IMG/VR virus record: IMGVR_UViG_3300009182_000141
Span: 1 to 38,777 of that record
Source: a virus
DNA length: 38,777 bases
Strand: one strand, 5' to 3'
Shown: positions 24,381-30,664 of the stretch, in pieces
Layout of the letters: every line of letters starts with the position of its first letter
Numbering within the stretch: the first letter of the stretch is position 1
Notes under the pieces: model-generated
Told to the model about the DNA's origin: nothing
Database searches by the model: none
What the model saw: only the letters and a program-made list of their open reading frames with translations
Position numbers and translations under genes: made by a program

Positions 24381-24665
24381 ATGAGAGTATTTGCTTATTT
24401 AAGTCAACCAAGAAAATTCATAGTAACTTTGGCGGTAATAAATGGCCGCCAGAAACGTTTAGAATTGAGTGGGGAACATGAGTATTTATATGTAAGGGAT
24501 GAAAAAGTCTTTTACAGAAATGATATGAATGATTCCAGGATCAGAGTTTTTGGTTTATCTGCGAGAACATTTACTAAAATCTTTATAGAATTTTGGAACA
24601 TGCAGGATAAACTATCCGCCAAAGGAAAATTAAACGAATACGTTTGGAATAGAGACAACAAATGA
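24381..24665 (+). CDS. Unknown protein following the SNF2 gene
   Basis: A 94-residue basic protein, probably beta strands then a helix (ARTFTKIFIEFWNMQDKL). It begins directly after the SNF2 stop and overlaps the next gene by four bases, so it is part of the same operon. AGTGGGG at 24468 reads with transcription. No family is recognised. Confidence 0.55.
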   Translation: MRVFAYLSQPRKFIVTLAVINGRQKRLELSGEHEYLYVRDEKVFYRNDMNDSRIRVFGLSARTFTKIFIEFWNMQDKLSAKGKLNEYVWNRDNK

Positions 24666-25189
24666 AAACAACAATTAAACAAGCAGAAGAAATCATTTAT
24701 GGTGATAGAGAGCAAACTTATGGTCACCCATCATTAAATCTAGCTAAAATTGCTAAGATTTGGGAAACTATTATTGGGGTGCCAATTACTATAGATCAAG
24801 TATGTTGGGCTATGGTAGGAGTAAAAATGGCTAGAGCATCTAATCCTAATGTAGATAGACATATTGATAATGAAATAGATGCTATTGGTTATCTTGCATT
24901 AATTGATAGATGTCATGAACAATTATCACAACCAGAATTTGATTTTGTTGAAGAACAAAACAGAATTGATATTCAAGTTAAAGAAAGACTGAACAATCAA
25001 ATTAAAGAAGTTGTCAGTGGAATATTATATTTTGACGATGGTACACAATATAACGTTTTAAATAAAAGAACTGAACAATTCGACACATATATTGGTCACG
25101 GATATGTTTTAAAAGAAATTTACGATAAAATGGATAAAATTCAATTTGTTTTTAAAGAATATAGTCCAGTTGAAGAAAATGCAAATTAA
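24662..25189 (+). CDS. DUF6378-type phage protein with extra C-terminal domain
   Basis: A 175-residue protein. Residues 1-85 match the widespread phage/prophage DUF6378 pattern: GDREQTYGHP, then IWETIIG, a VCWAMVGVKMAR helix and an acidic helix with DNEIDAIGYLALI. The function of that family is not established, although its His/Asp/Glu pattern recalls all-alpha NTP pyrophosphohydrolases. Residues ~100-175 form an additional alpha/beta part ending IQFVFKEYSPVE. It is coupled to both neighbours (4- and 11-base overlaps). Confidence 0.65.
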   Translation: MKTTIKQAEEIIYGDREQTYGHPSLNLAKIAKIWETIIGVPITIDQVCWAMVGVKMARASNPNVDRHIDNEIDAIGYLALIDRCHEQLSQPEFDFVEEQNRIDIQVKERLNNQIKEVVSGILYFDDGTQYNVLNKRTEQFDTYIGHGYVLKEIYDKMDKIQFVFKEYSPVEENAN

Positions 25190-25727
25190 TATTGATCCAG
25201 CACAATTTTCGTCTTTAATTATAAGTCAAGGACCATGTAAAGCATTAGTTACTTGGTTAACAAATATGTTTCCAGAAAGCTATATATGGATAGAAAAAGG
25301 AATCATTGAAGTAAATGGAGCTTATAATATTAAAATTCCACAGGAATATTTTGATAGAATTAATGATGGTAGTTTATTTGACTGTGGGGAAGAAATATAC
25401 TTAGAAGTAGAAAATGCTCACATTGTGTTTAAACCATACCTTAAGACTGAATGTATTGTCAATGGGAACCTAGTTAAGATTTGTTTCCCAAAGAATGGGA
25501 AATACGCTAAGTTTTATTGTAAACCTAATTATGGAATTGAGCCACCAACTGAAGGAATTAAATTTAGCATAGACATCAAAGACTATACCACCCCAACTAT
25601 AGATAAATTTAATGATGTTGGATTGGCTGAATCAATTATTCCTTTTATTGAGAAATCTATTGCTTTTTACAAAACTATTAGAGAGGATAGAGTAATAAAT
25701 AAAAATGTAAATACTATTGATAATTGA
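25179..25727 (+). CDS. Unknown protein of the SNF2 operon
   Basis: A 182-residue protein starting at ATG 25179 (11-base overlap). An in-frame ATG 33 bases upstream would overlap the previous gene further and is less likely. The fold appears alpha/beta (YIWIEKGIIEVNGAYNIKI), with one cysteine pair (FDCGEE, later KTEC) and no zinc motif. No family is recognised. The stop lies within the -35 box of the next promoter, so transcription continues or re-initiates here. Confidence 0.55.
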   Translation: MQINIDPAQFSSLIISQGPCKALVTWLTNMFPESYIWIEKGIIEVNGAYNIKIPQEYFDRINDGSLFDCGEEIYLEVENAHIVFKPYLKTECIVNGNLVKICFPKNGKYAKFYCKPNYGIEPPTEGIKFSIDIKDYTTPTIDKFNDVGLAESIIPFIEKSIAFYKTIREDRVINKNVNTIDN

Positions 25728-25752
25728 CAGAAAGATTATAGTGGGGTATAAT
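25724..25752 (+). promoter_or_regulatory. Promoter with AGTGGGG operator
   Basis: TTGACA (25724-25729), a 17-base spacer ending AGTGGGG (25740-25746) and TATAAT (25747-25752): a perfect consensus promoter carrying the operator against the -10 box. The predicted transcript starts at about 25759, where a GTG mini-frame begins. Confidence 0.9.
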
Positions 25753-25758
25753 GAATAA

Positions 25759-25806
25759 GTGGGCAACAGATTGTGTAGTGGCGCAGTTTTAGTACCCACA
25801 ATTTAG
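25759..25806 (+). other. Leader: possible leaderless 15-codon peptide or attenuator-like RNA
   Basis: Six bases after the -10 box, as at 17.04 and 22.845 kb, a GTG opens a 15-codon frame ending at TAG 25804-25806 and translating as MGNRLCSGAVLVPTI. The same bases can fold two ways: GTGGG (25759-25763) with CCCAC (25795-25799), or ATTGTG (25770-25775) with CACAAT (25797-25802); the two exclude each other. The main gene starts at 25818 with its own site (AAGGA). This fits a leader peptide or switch, but a chance frame cannot be excluded. Confidence 0.3.
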
Positions 25807-25817
25807 GGTAAGGATAT

Positions 25818-26273
25818 ATGACAGAATTACAAACAGCAATTACAACTTTTCAATCTTCATGTGAAATTGATTTAAACGAATTAACAAGTCTAGGGATAAA
25901 TGAACCTGTACCTGTTACGGTAGATAAACTTCGTTTTGAAGCATCTTTAAGGTTTGGATTAAACTGTAATCATGAGTATCAATTTGATGTTTTTGTAATG
26001 GATGCAAATAGGGATTGTCAAGTTATTCAATATGATCTAGTATTTACAGATAATCAAAAACTAGACTTGACACAATTAAGTTTGTGGAATGATTTGTTCT
26101 GGCCTAAGCAGAAATTTATTGATTGGGCTAATAAATTAATTAGTTTGATTGATTCCTCAAATTGGTCAGTAGAACAGACTTGGATTAAAAATGGGAAAAG
26201 GATTTGGGAAAAAATTACAGATAACGCTATGGAAGTAATTTTTGAAAAGGAGATTGAAAATAATCAAGAATAA
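25818..26273 (+). CDS. Unknown early protein under operator control
   Basis: A 151-residue acidic protein, with a helical start and beta strands in the middle (YQFDVFVMDANRDCQVIQYD), ending in a helix with several Trp (SNWSVEQTWIKNGKRIW). AAGGATAT upstream is a fair ribosome binding site. It is the first full gene after the 25.73 kb operator promoter and about 66 bases from the predicted transcript start. No family is recognised. Confidence 0.55.
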   Translation: MTELQTAITTFQSSCEIDLNELTSLGINEPVPVTVDKLRFEASLRFGLNCNHEYQFDVFVMDANRDCQVIQYDLVFTDNQKLDLTQLSLWNDLFWPKQKFIDWANKLISLIDSSNWSVEQTWIKNGKRIWEKITDNAMEVIFEKEIENNQE

Positions 26274-26331
26274 CGGTATTTTATCTGGAAAAGCTAAACG
26301 AAAACATCCGCAAGGTAAAAGACGATTATGA
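26242..26331 (+). CDS. Possible 29-residue basic peptide
   Basis: A short frame from TTG 26242 (GGAAG six bases upstream) to a TGA that overlaps the next ATG by four bases, the same junction as between many genes here. It would make a very basic peptide (SGKAKRKHPQGKRRL at the end) that could bind nucleic acid. The start codon is uncertain (TTG 26254 is an alternative), and the overlap with the previous gene lowers confidence. Confidence 0.35.
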   Translation: MKRRLKIIKNNGILSGKAKRKHPQGKRRL

Positions 26332-26654
26332 TAGTAGAACAATCAAACGATGGAAGATTAAACATTTCTAGTATCGGCAATATGAATTTATTTGTCTCTA
26401 TTAATGTTTTATTCCAGCATAAAACTGAATTCGTATGGATGATAGGTTTCAAACCTGTAAAAGACGAAGTTTGCGTAGTTAAACAAGATTTTAGTTATGA
26501 TATTCAATCTTGTTTAGATTATTTAAATGAAATGTCTGAAAGGTTTGAAGATGGTTATTCATATGCTGATATGCAAAGATGTATTGTGAGTATCATTAAA
26601 TGGAAAAATGAAACAAACGAATTTTTAAATCTGCAACATAATTTTCCACAGTAA
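26328..26654 (+). CDS. Unknown protein at the end of the early rightward block
   Basis: A 108-residue protein with a beta-rich first half (LFVSINVLFQHKTEFVWMIG) and a helical, acidic second half (CLDYLNEMSERFEDGY). No membrane segment or family is recognised. It is the last gene before the 600-base noncoding region, and the second GGGTCCCC repeat starts three bases after its stop. Confidence 0.55.
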   Translation: MIVEQSNDGRLNISSIGNMNLFVSINVLFQHKTEFVWMIGFKPVKDEVCVVKQDFSYDIQSCLDYLNEMSERFEDGYSYADMQRCIVSIIKWKNETNEFLNLQHNFPQ

Positions 26655-26657
26655 AAT

Positions 26658-26676
26658 GGGTCCCCTTTGCCAATAT
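26658..26676 (+). repeat. GGGTCCCC-CCAATAT intergenic repeat, copy 2
   Basis: The same two boxes as at 22168, separated by TTTG, starting three bases after a stop codon. The partial third copy is at 29561. Confidence 0.5.
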
Positions 26677-26701
26677 TTTGAGCTATATTACATTTTAAAA
26701 C

Positions 26702-26734
26702 CTTATTAGTTATCTAATCAGATTAACTAATAAG
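26702..26734 (+). terminator. Hairpin, first of two tandem terminators
   Basis: CTTATTAGTTA (26702-26712) and TAACTAATAAG (26724-26734) pair perfectly, with three further inner pairs, and are followed by TTT. It lies 47 bases after the last gene stop. The A+T-rich stem makes it a weaker terminator than the one that follows. Confidence 0.55.
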
Positions 26735-26755
26735 TTTGGAATTGTAATAGATAAT

Positions 26756-26789
26756 TACCCCACTATTATACTTAGGTATTAGTGGGGTA
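26756..26789. terminator. Intrinsic terminator with operator-like stem
   Basis: TACCCCACTA (26756-26765) pairs with TAGTGGGGTA (26780-26789), with an inner ATAC/GTAT extension; T-rich bases follow. Each arm contains the dispersed heptamer (26758 and 26781), the same design as at 11.34 and 37.13 kb. Confidence 0.8.
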
Positions 26790-27203
26790 TATTTGTGTAT
26801 AAATATATGTAAATTTAGTGGGGAATAGTAATAGATAATTGTACAGAAACTTAGGTAGGATTTAATTTAGCGTCTATATATTTATCTAAATAATTTTTAA
26901 AATAATTATAAAATTATGATTTCAGGTTAAAATAATTGTTAAGAATCTGTTAGCGGCTAACGGTTACTTTATGTCAAATGTTAAAATGATGCTGTTGTAA
27001 TATATCTTCAAATGACCTTTTTCGCAACTGCAGCGAATTTGATTTAGAATAGTACATAGGTACCTGTTTACCTGGTGCGCTTTTTACGTTTGGTCCGTCT
27101 CACAATTTCAGTAGACCGCCGAACCTTGAAACCGTCTATATGTATATATCTGTGGTGCTGAGAGGGAATTTTAGAAAAATGCTGAAAAATTCGTGTAGAG
27201 GGG

Positions 27204-27255
27204 TTGACACTGCCCGTTCATGTGGTAGAATAGGTGTATCGGTCAGAGTACCGAT
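27204..27255 (+). promoter_or_regulatory. Promoter of the accessory module with a hairpin at the mRNA 5' end
   Basis: TTGACA (27204-27209), a 16-base spacer ending ATGTGG (extended -10) and TAGAAT (27226-27231). The predicted start near 27238 coincides with a perfect hairpin ATCGGT-CAGAGT-ACCGAT (27238-27255), which would cap the message and protect it from decay. The following ATG (27265) has no recognisable ribosome binding site. No AGTGGGG operator is present. Confidence 0.75.
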
Positions 27256-27264
27256 TAGAAAAAT

Positions 27265-27987
27265 ATGTCCAACGACCATGCTACCGATGTATCACTTGTC
27301 GAAGAGCAAGTAGCTAATCTTACGTTCCAATTGGAACTGTTTAAAATGAGTCTCCGTATCGCTCCGGGAGAGAAGCAGATAAACAAGTCTCTCAAGGAAT
27401 TAGCGCTAAAAATTCCAAAGCGATACCATGAAGTTTTAAAGGTTCTTTTTGACGTTGCAAAACCGGATGGGACTAGTGAGAAAGTTTTAATCCAAGAGAT
27501 TGTAGGACCGAAAGCAATCGCATACGGTTTTAAACAGTTTCAAAATAAAGCAGATGCAGTTCACTTCTTCACACAGTGGGCAGATAAGGCCTTAGAAGCC
27601 ATTCAACTAATCCCTCGTGATCTTTTAGAAGTCACAAAGGGACGTAATGCAGAGTCTGAAAAGGTTACCTTTAATGGGGAAACTAAATTAATTGCGGAAT
27701 TCGCAATTGACATGGTCGCAGGTTCTAAGCTTGCTGAATATCTTGCAGGGAATATTAAAGTAGACTTTGAAAATGCAGATCAGTTGGCCTCTCTGAATCG
27801 TATTCTTTCAGTGATTAAAACCGGTACTCACCAAATTATCCCAGATGATGTTCGTTCTAAATATTTTGGTAAGAAGAAACGAGTAAAGGATGCAGTTAAC
27901 GAACCAGTTAATAATGAACCAGTAACTGATGATGATGATGATGAGGATGATGATTATGCATCATCGAATGACGATCTTCTAAGCTAA
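27265..27987 (+). CDS. Unknown protein with long acidic tail (accessory module)
   Basis: A 240-residue soluble protein, mostly helical, with a 30-residue C-terminal tail containing an Asp/Glu run (DDDDDEDDD), seen in DNA-mimic, histone-like or ssDNA-interacting proteins. A basic patch (FGKKKRVKD) precedes the tail. No family is recognised. Codon choice and G+C content differ from the replication and head genes. It has its own promoter with a 5' hairpin and its own downstream hairpin, so it is an independent, probably highly expressed unit. Chaperone or anti-host DNA-mimic are only possibilities. Confidence 0.6.
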   Translation: MSNDHATDVSLVEEQVANLTFQLELFKMSLRIAPGEKQINKSLKELALKIPKRYHEVLKVLFDVAKPDGTSEKVLIQEIVGPKAIAYGFKQFQNKADAVHFFTQWADKALEAIQLIPRDLLEVTKGRNAESEKVTFNGETKLIAEFAIDMVAGSKLAEYLAGNIKVDFENADQLASLNRILSVIKTGTHQIIPDDVRSKYFGKKKRVKDAVNEPVNNEPVTDDDDDEDDDYASSNDDLLS

Positions 27988-28000
27988 GATCACGGTAACG

Positions 28001-28036
28001 ATAGGCTACTATTCCTAAAATGGGATAGTGGCCTAT
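28001..28036 (+). terminator. Long hairpin after the acidic-tail gene
   Basis: Fifteen-base arms, 28001-28015 and 28022-28036, pair with two weak positions around TAAAAT. The following T run is poor (TCTGGTTT), so termination may be partial, letting some transcription into the next gene at 28054. Confidence 0.6.
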
Positions 28037-28053
28037 TCTGGTTTAAGAACAAA

Positions 28054-28344
28054 ATGAAAAATAATCTATCTACTTCTATTCAACAATCAAACGGGTTTTA
28101 CATCCCCGGTGAGTCAGCATCTATTCCTATGTCCTTTGACTCTGATGTATCGGCTACTTTCTATGAATTCGTAACTGGACGCACAATCCCAGATGATGAG
28201 TTCACTAATTGGGAATTAGTCCACAGTCTAAAATATGGTGATGATGTACTCATGGAACATCATAAAAAGTCTATCCAAAATGAACCGGTTTCTTTTATCC
28301 CAGATACCTTTATGAGTCGTTACAATTCCAAAAATGGACCATAG
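28054..28344 (+). CDS. Unknown protein of the accessory module
   Basis: A 96-residue acidic protein with no membrane span or family match (YIPGESASIPMSFDSDVSAT near the start). It lies between two hairpins, after the acidic-tail gene, and is read from leak-through or an unseen promoter. It shares the higher G+C composition of the module. No strong ribosome binding site is seen. Confidence 0.5.
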   Translation: MKNNLSTSIQQSNGFYIPGESASIPMSFDSDVSATFYEFVTGRTIPDDEFTNWELVHSLKYGDDVLMEHHKKSIQNEPVSFIPDTFMSRYNSKNGP

Positions 28345-28371
28345 ATAAACCTGCCCGCTAAATCAGCCTAA

Positions 28372-28404
28372 ATCCTCGCATTTTACCGATGCGGGGATAT
28401 TTTG
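28372..28404 (+). terminator. Intrinsic terminator
   Basis: ATCCTCGCAT (28372-28381) pairs with ATGCGGGGAT (28389-28398), with one G-T pair, and ATTTTGTGT follows. It ends the rightward part of the accessory module. Confidence 0.85.
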
Positions 28405-28547
28405 TGTCTACTCATAATCGGAATACCCGTTTCTTGGCGTCTAGAATCGTCTCTGCGGCATTTTTATATGACGGACCATAGAATACACGCAAGTAGGCCA
28501 AAAACGCGTAGAATCGAATCGTAGGAATTTTTAGGTACCTGACGCAT
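28399..28547. other. Noncoding spacer between converging units
   Basis: About 150 bases between two terminators where rightward and leftward units meet. It is G+C-richer than the genome average. A leftward 27-codon frame (ATG at 28546) is present but lies just past a terminator and has no ribosome binding site. Nothing else is recognised. Confidence 0.5.
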
Positions 28548-28584
28548 AAAAATATCCCGGAGCATAAGCTTCCGGGATATTTTT
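28548..28584. terminator. Bidirectional intrinsic terminator
   Basis: ATATCCCGGA (28552-28561) and TCCGGGATAT (28571-28580) with a 9-base loop, flanked by A and T runs that extend the stem to 28548-28584. It ends the leftward genes starting at 29330 and can also stop rightward read-through. Confidence 0.88.
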
Positions 28585-28600
28585 GGTATGCAGCGAAACG

Positions 28601-28888
28601 TCAGATTGAAATTAACGTATTCGTGAGGTATTCACGGTGCCTAGCGTAAACCGTCTTTAATTCCTTAGATACCGTTAAATCAAATCCGTAAAAGTCTAGA
28701 ATAGTGGAAAGCGTAATAGCATTACCTTTTCTTACGTCAAGTGAAAACTTAGGATTAAACAGAGTATTAGCTAAGTTTACAATATCGTGAACGTCGTTTA
28801 CTAATTCATAATCTCTGTCTAATTCCTCCGTTGAACGGTAAAACTCAAAAATAAGCATACCGATAGCTTTAGACTTTTCTGTAGTCAT
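28601..28888 (-). CDS. Unknown helical protein, leftward accessory gene
   Basis: A 95-residue helical acidic protein (LIFEFYRSTEELDRDYELV; ending AHREYLTNTLISI). It is the last of three leftward genes, starts one base inside the stop of the gene before it, and is followed by a strong terminator. No family is recognised. Composition is of the accessory type. Confidence 0.55.
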   Translation of the reverse strand: MTTEKSKAIGMLIFEFYRSTEELDRDYELVNDVHDIVNLANTLFNPKFSLDVRKGNAITLSTILDFYGFDLTVSKELKTVYARHREYLTNTLISI

Positions 28889-29103
28889 TATTTACACTTC
28901 CCCATATCAACCCAGAAACCCAATTCATTAGCCAGAGTAGGTGAAACTACGTAAACCGTATGCCCGCAGAGATTCATGCAATATTGAACCTCTGTAGCCG
29001 CATATTCTGTTGTGCAGTATGCCCAGGTTAAATCATAAATATCTTCATGTTTACTCATAACGCGCCATATTCCAAATTCCGCGGATTCTTTTAAATCGTT
29101 CAT
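28888..29103 (-). CDS. Small unknown protein, leftward accessory gene
   Basis: A 71-residue protein rich in Tyr, Cys and Trp (WRVMSKHEDIYDLTWAYCTT, CMNLCGHTV), with a possible two-Cys motif but no clear zinc site. It overlaps the upstream gene by four bases and the downstream gene by one, indicating coupled translation. No family is recognised. Confidence 0.55.
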   Translation of the reverse strand: MNDLKESAEFGIWRVMSKHEDIYDLTWAYCTTEYAATEVQYCMNLCGHTVYVVSPTLANELGFWVDMGKCK

Positions 29104-29330
29104 CTAAAATATCCTACTAGGTTATCGGATGAATCGTCGAAAACTTCTACAGTACCGTGGTGTGGATTTATTGATAGGTAAACCGGTACCCTGCAGTTTT
29201 TGATCTGCAGATATTTACGTCCAGTGAAAGGATCGTAGATAACCGGATAACCTGATCCGCTAATTCCGAATTCCTCAGAAAACTGATTGTTAGTTTCAAT
29301 TCTCCCAAGTGGCAAAAAGTTAGTAACCAT
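29100..29330 (-). CDS. Small unknown protein, first of the leftward accessory genes
   Basis: A 76-residue beta-rich protein (YPVIYDPFTGRKYLQIKNCR, PHHGTVEVFDD). The frame is open up to ATG 29450, but ATG 29330 has AAGGAAA a few bases upstream and the extra residues look noncoding, so 29330 is preferred. No promoter is clear in the A+T-rich sequence upstream. No family is recognised. Confidence 0.5.
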   Translation of the reverse strand: MVTNFLPLGRIETNNQFSEEFGISGSGYPVIYDPFTGRKYLQIKNCRVPVYLSINPHHGTVEVFDDSSDNLVGYFR

Positions 29331-29438
29331 GTGTGTTTCCTTACTTCTATTGAAGTACATAAGATTAGACGTAGTAGGATACAGAAAAGTTACCGATTTA
29401 ATTGCTAATTGCAGCACAAAATTCATAAGTAGATAAAT

Positions 29439-29530
29439 GTATACATACATGTAGACTAATGTATACCATTTTTATCTAATGGTACATAAGTAATCAATTC
29501 TTTATCTAATGTAGATATATGTATGTATAC
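29439..29530. repeat. 12-base inverted repeat in A+T-rich leader
   Basis: GTATACATACAT (29439-29450) and ATGTATGTATAC (29519-29530) are perfect complements 68 bases apart; between them TTTATCTAATG occurs twice. It lies upstream of the leftward accessory genes and may be a regulator site. The rest of 29.53-29.80 kb is A+T-rich with no gene. Confidence 0.5.
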
Positions 29531-29805
29531 TCTTGCTTGCAAAAGAAATAAAATTGCATTGGGTCCCTTTTGACCCTCAGGTTATTTTGTAGAAAATCTT
29601 ACTTAGCTATAAATTATAACCAACTTATCTATTCTTAAACAATTCAAACTTTTATCTCATGATTTCTTTATCAAAATAATTTATAACTAACTTACTAATT
29701 GTTTTTCCTATTAATCTTTTTCTCTCTACCATTACTTCGGCCCATTGCTGGGATATATAGTTACACTATATATACCCTTGCATTTATGGGTGCCGGCCAG
29801 GTGCG

Positions 29806-30066
29806 ACGGATAAAGCTTTATCCGTTCATTTTAGGTTCAAAATACCCCCACTAGACCGGTAACGGATAAAGACGGATAAAGGGTATTTAGGCCTGATTAG
29901 CTTTACCCGTTCCGAATCGTGCCTTTATCCGTTCCAAAATACCCCCATTTTGAACCTAAAACCGGCCAAAATTGAACGGATAAAACGACCGGTAAACCCT
30001 TTACCCGTTAACGGATAAAGCGACGGATAAAGACGGATAAAGGGTATCCGAACCGGCTTTACCCGT
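29806..30066. repeat. Iteron array (12 copies of ACGGATAAAG-type boxes)
   Basis: Seven direct copies of ACGGATAAAG (29806, 29862, 29872, 29976 with final A, 30011, 30023, 30033) and five reversed copies CTTTATCCGT or CTTTACCCGT (29816, 29901, 29923, 29999, 30057). The first pair forms a perfect 20-base palindrome (29806-29825). Also present are two copies of CAAAATACCCCCA (29838, 29935), TTAGGTTCAAAA with its inverse, and ACCGGTAA boxes. Spacings of 10-12 bases put sites on the same DNA face. The array abuts the promoter of the packaging operon. Candidates: replication origin, pac/cos recognition site, or late-operon control region. Confidence 0.85.
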
Positions 30067-30074
30067 GGTATAAT
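30063..30074 (+). promoter_or_regulatory. Extended -10 promoter of the sigma-like gene and packaging operon
   Basis: CCGTGG followed by TATAAT (30069-30074) gives an extended -10; no -35 consensus is found 17 bases upstream, where iterons lie instead. The last iteron (30057-30066) overlaps the upstream edge, so a bound factor could activate or block it. The leader to ATG 30101 is about 20 bases. Confidence 0.65.
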
Positions 30075-30100
30075 GGCGATAGATAGGGGCGATCGGGCGT

Positions 30101-30664
30101 ATGTCGAATATACTATTAGAAAAATCAATTCTTGATTACCTAGAAAATAATCAAGTTGCTATCAAAAGCTACATTAAATATGAGCTAACTAGGTGTGCAA
30201 AAACGATGTCTGATAATGAAGATTTTGAAGATTTGTATACAGTAGTTTATATAAAGCTTTGGAATACATTTAAAATAGAATCTATGATTGGCATAAGCAT
30301 GATCTCATATTGTCAAATGACAATTAAAAATGCTGTGCAAGATTTAATTAGAAAAAGAACAGCAAATAAAAGAGATGCAAGGAAAACTATACCTTGGGAT
30401 CCAGAATTAGACTTTGCAATACCTGAAGAACCAGAGGATGATGTAAAAATTCTATTTAAAAACAACTTTGGAATGACTGTAGAAGAGTTGTTAATCAAAA
30501 TAGAAAGGATAGATTCCCCACTGACATATGTAGAATACACTGCAATTAAAAAGTTTATTGAAAACGATGGATCTTTGTATAAAAATGGCGGTGAAAATAA
30601 AAAATATAATCGTCCATTCAATAGAGCAATAGCAAAGCTAAAGGAAATGTATAATGTCAGTTAA
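30101..30664 (+). CDS. Sigma-factor-like protein (region 2 type)
   Basis: A 187-residue protein resembling small alternative sigma factors. Residues ~40-95 read as sigma region 2: DFEDLYTVVYIKLWN, then SMISYCQMTIKNAVQDLIRKR, as in ECF sigma factors and phage sigma-like regulators. The C-terminal part (about 120-187) is helical and could be a diverged region 4, ending KKYNRPFNRAIAKLKEMYN. As first gene of the late operon, directly under the iteron array, it may switch host polymerase to late or self promoters, but no conserved late promoter was found. It overlaps the next gene by 11 bases. Confidence 0.6.
   Translation: MSNILLEKSILDYLENNQVAIKSYIKYELTRCAKTMSDNEDFEDLYTVVYIKLWNTFKIESMIGISMISYCQMTIKNAVQDLIRKRTANKRDARKTIPWDPELDFAIPEEPEDDVKILFKNNFGMTVEELLIKIERIDSPLTYVEYTAIKKFIENDGSLYKNGGENKKYNRPFNRAIAKLKEMYNVS

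Larger units (their letters stand above)
26655..27263. other. Noncoding region with tandem terminators, repeats and hairpins
   Basis: No credible gene is seen. From left to right it holds GGGTCCCC...CCAATAT (26658-26676), a hairpin with 11-base arms (26702-26734), a 13-base direct repeat GTAATAGATAATT (26744-26756 and 26828-26840) that brackets an AGTGGGG-stem terminator and a third AGTGGGG at 26817, an A+T-rich stretch to ~26940, then short hairpins (GTTAG-CGG-CTAAC near 26950, TCGC/GCGA near 27021) and a promoter at 27204. The right half is clearly richer in G+C than the left, marking the edge of the accessory module. Confidence 0.6.

Noticed and set aside
28463-28546. Leftward 27-codon frame with a hydrophobic stretch (ILRVFGLLACILWSV)
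   Set aside because: It lies immediately past the bidirectional terminator at 28548-28584, has no ribosome binding site and is too short to judge.
29925-30128. Leftward 67-codon frame across the iteron array
   Set aside because: It is generated by the repeats themselves and overlaps the promoter and the sigma-like start; no ribosome binding site is present.
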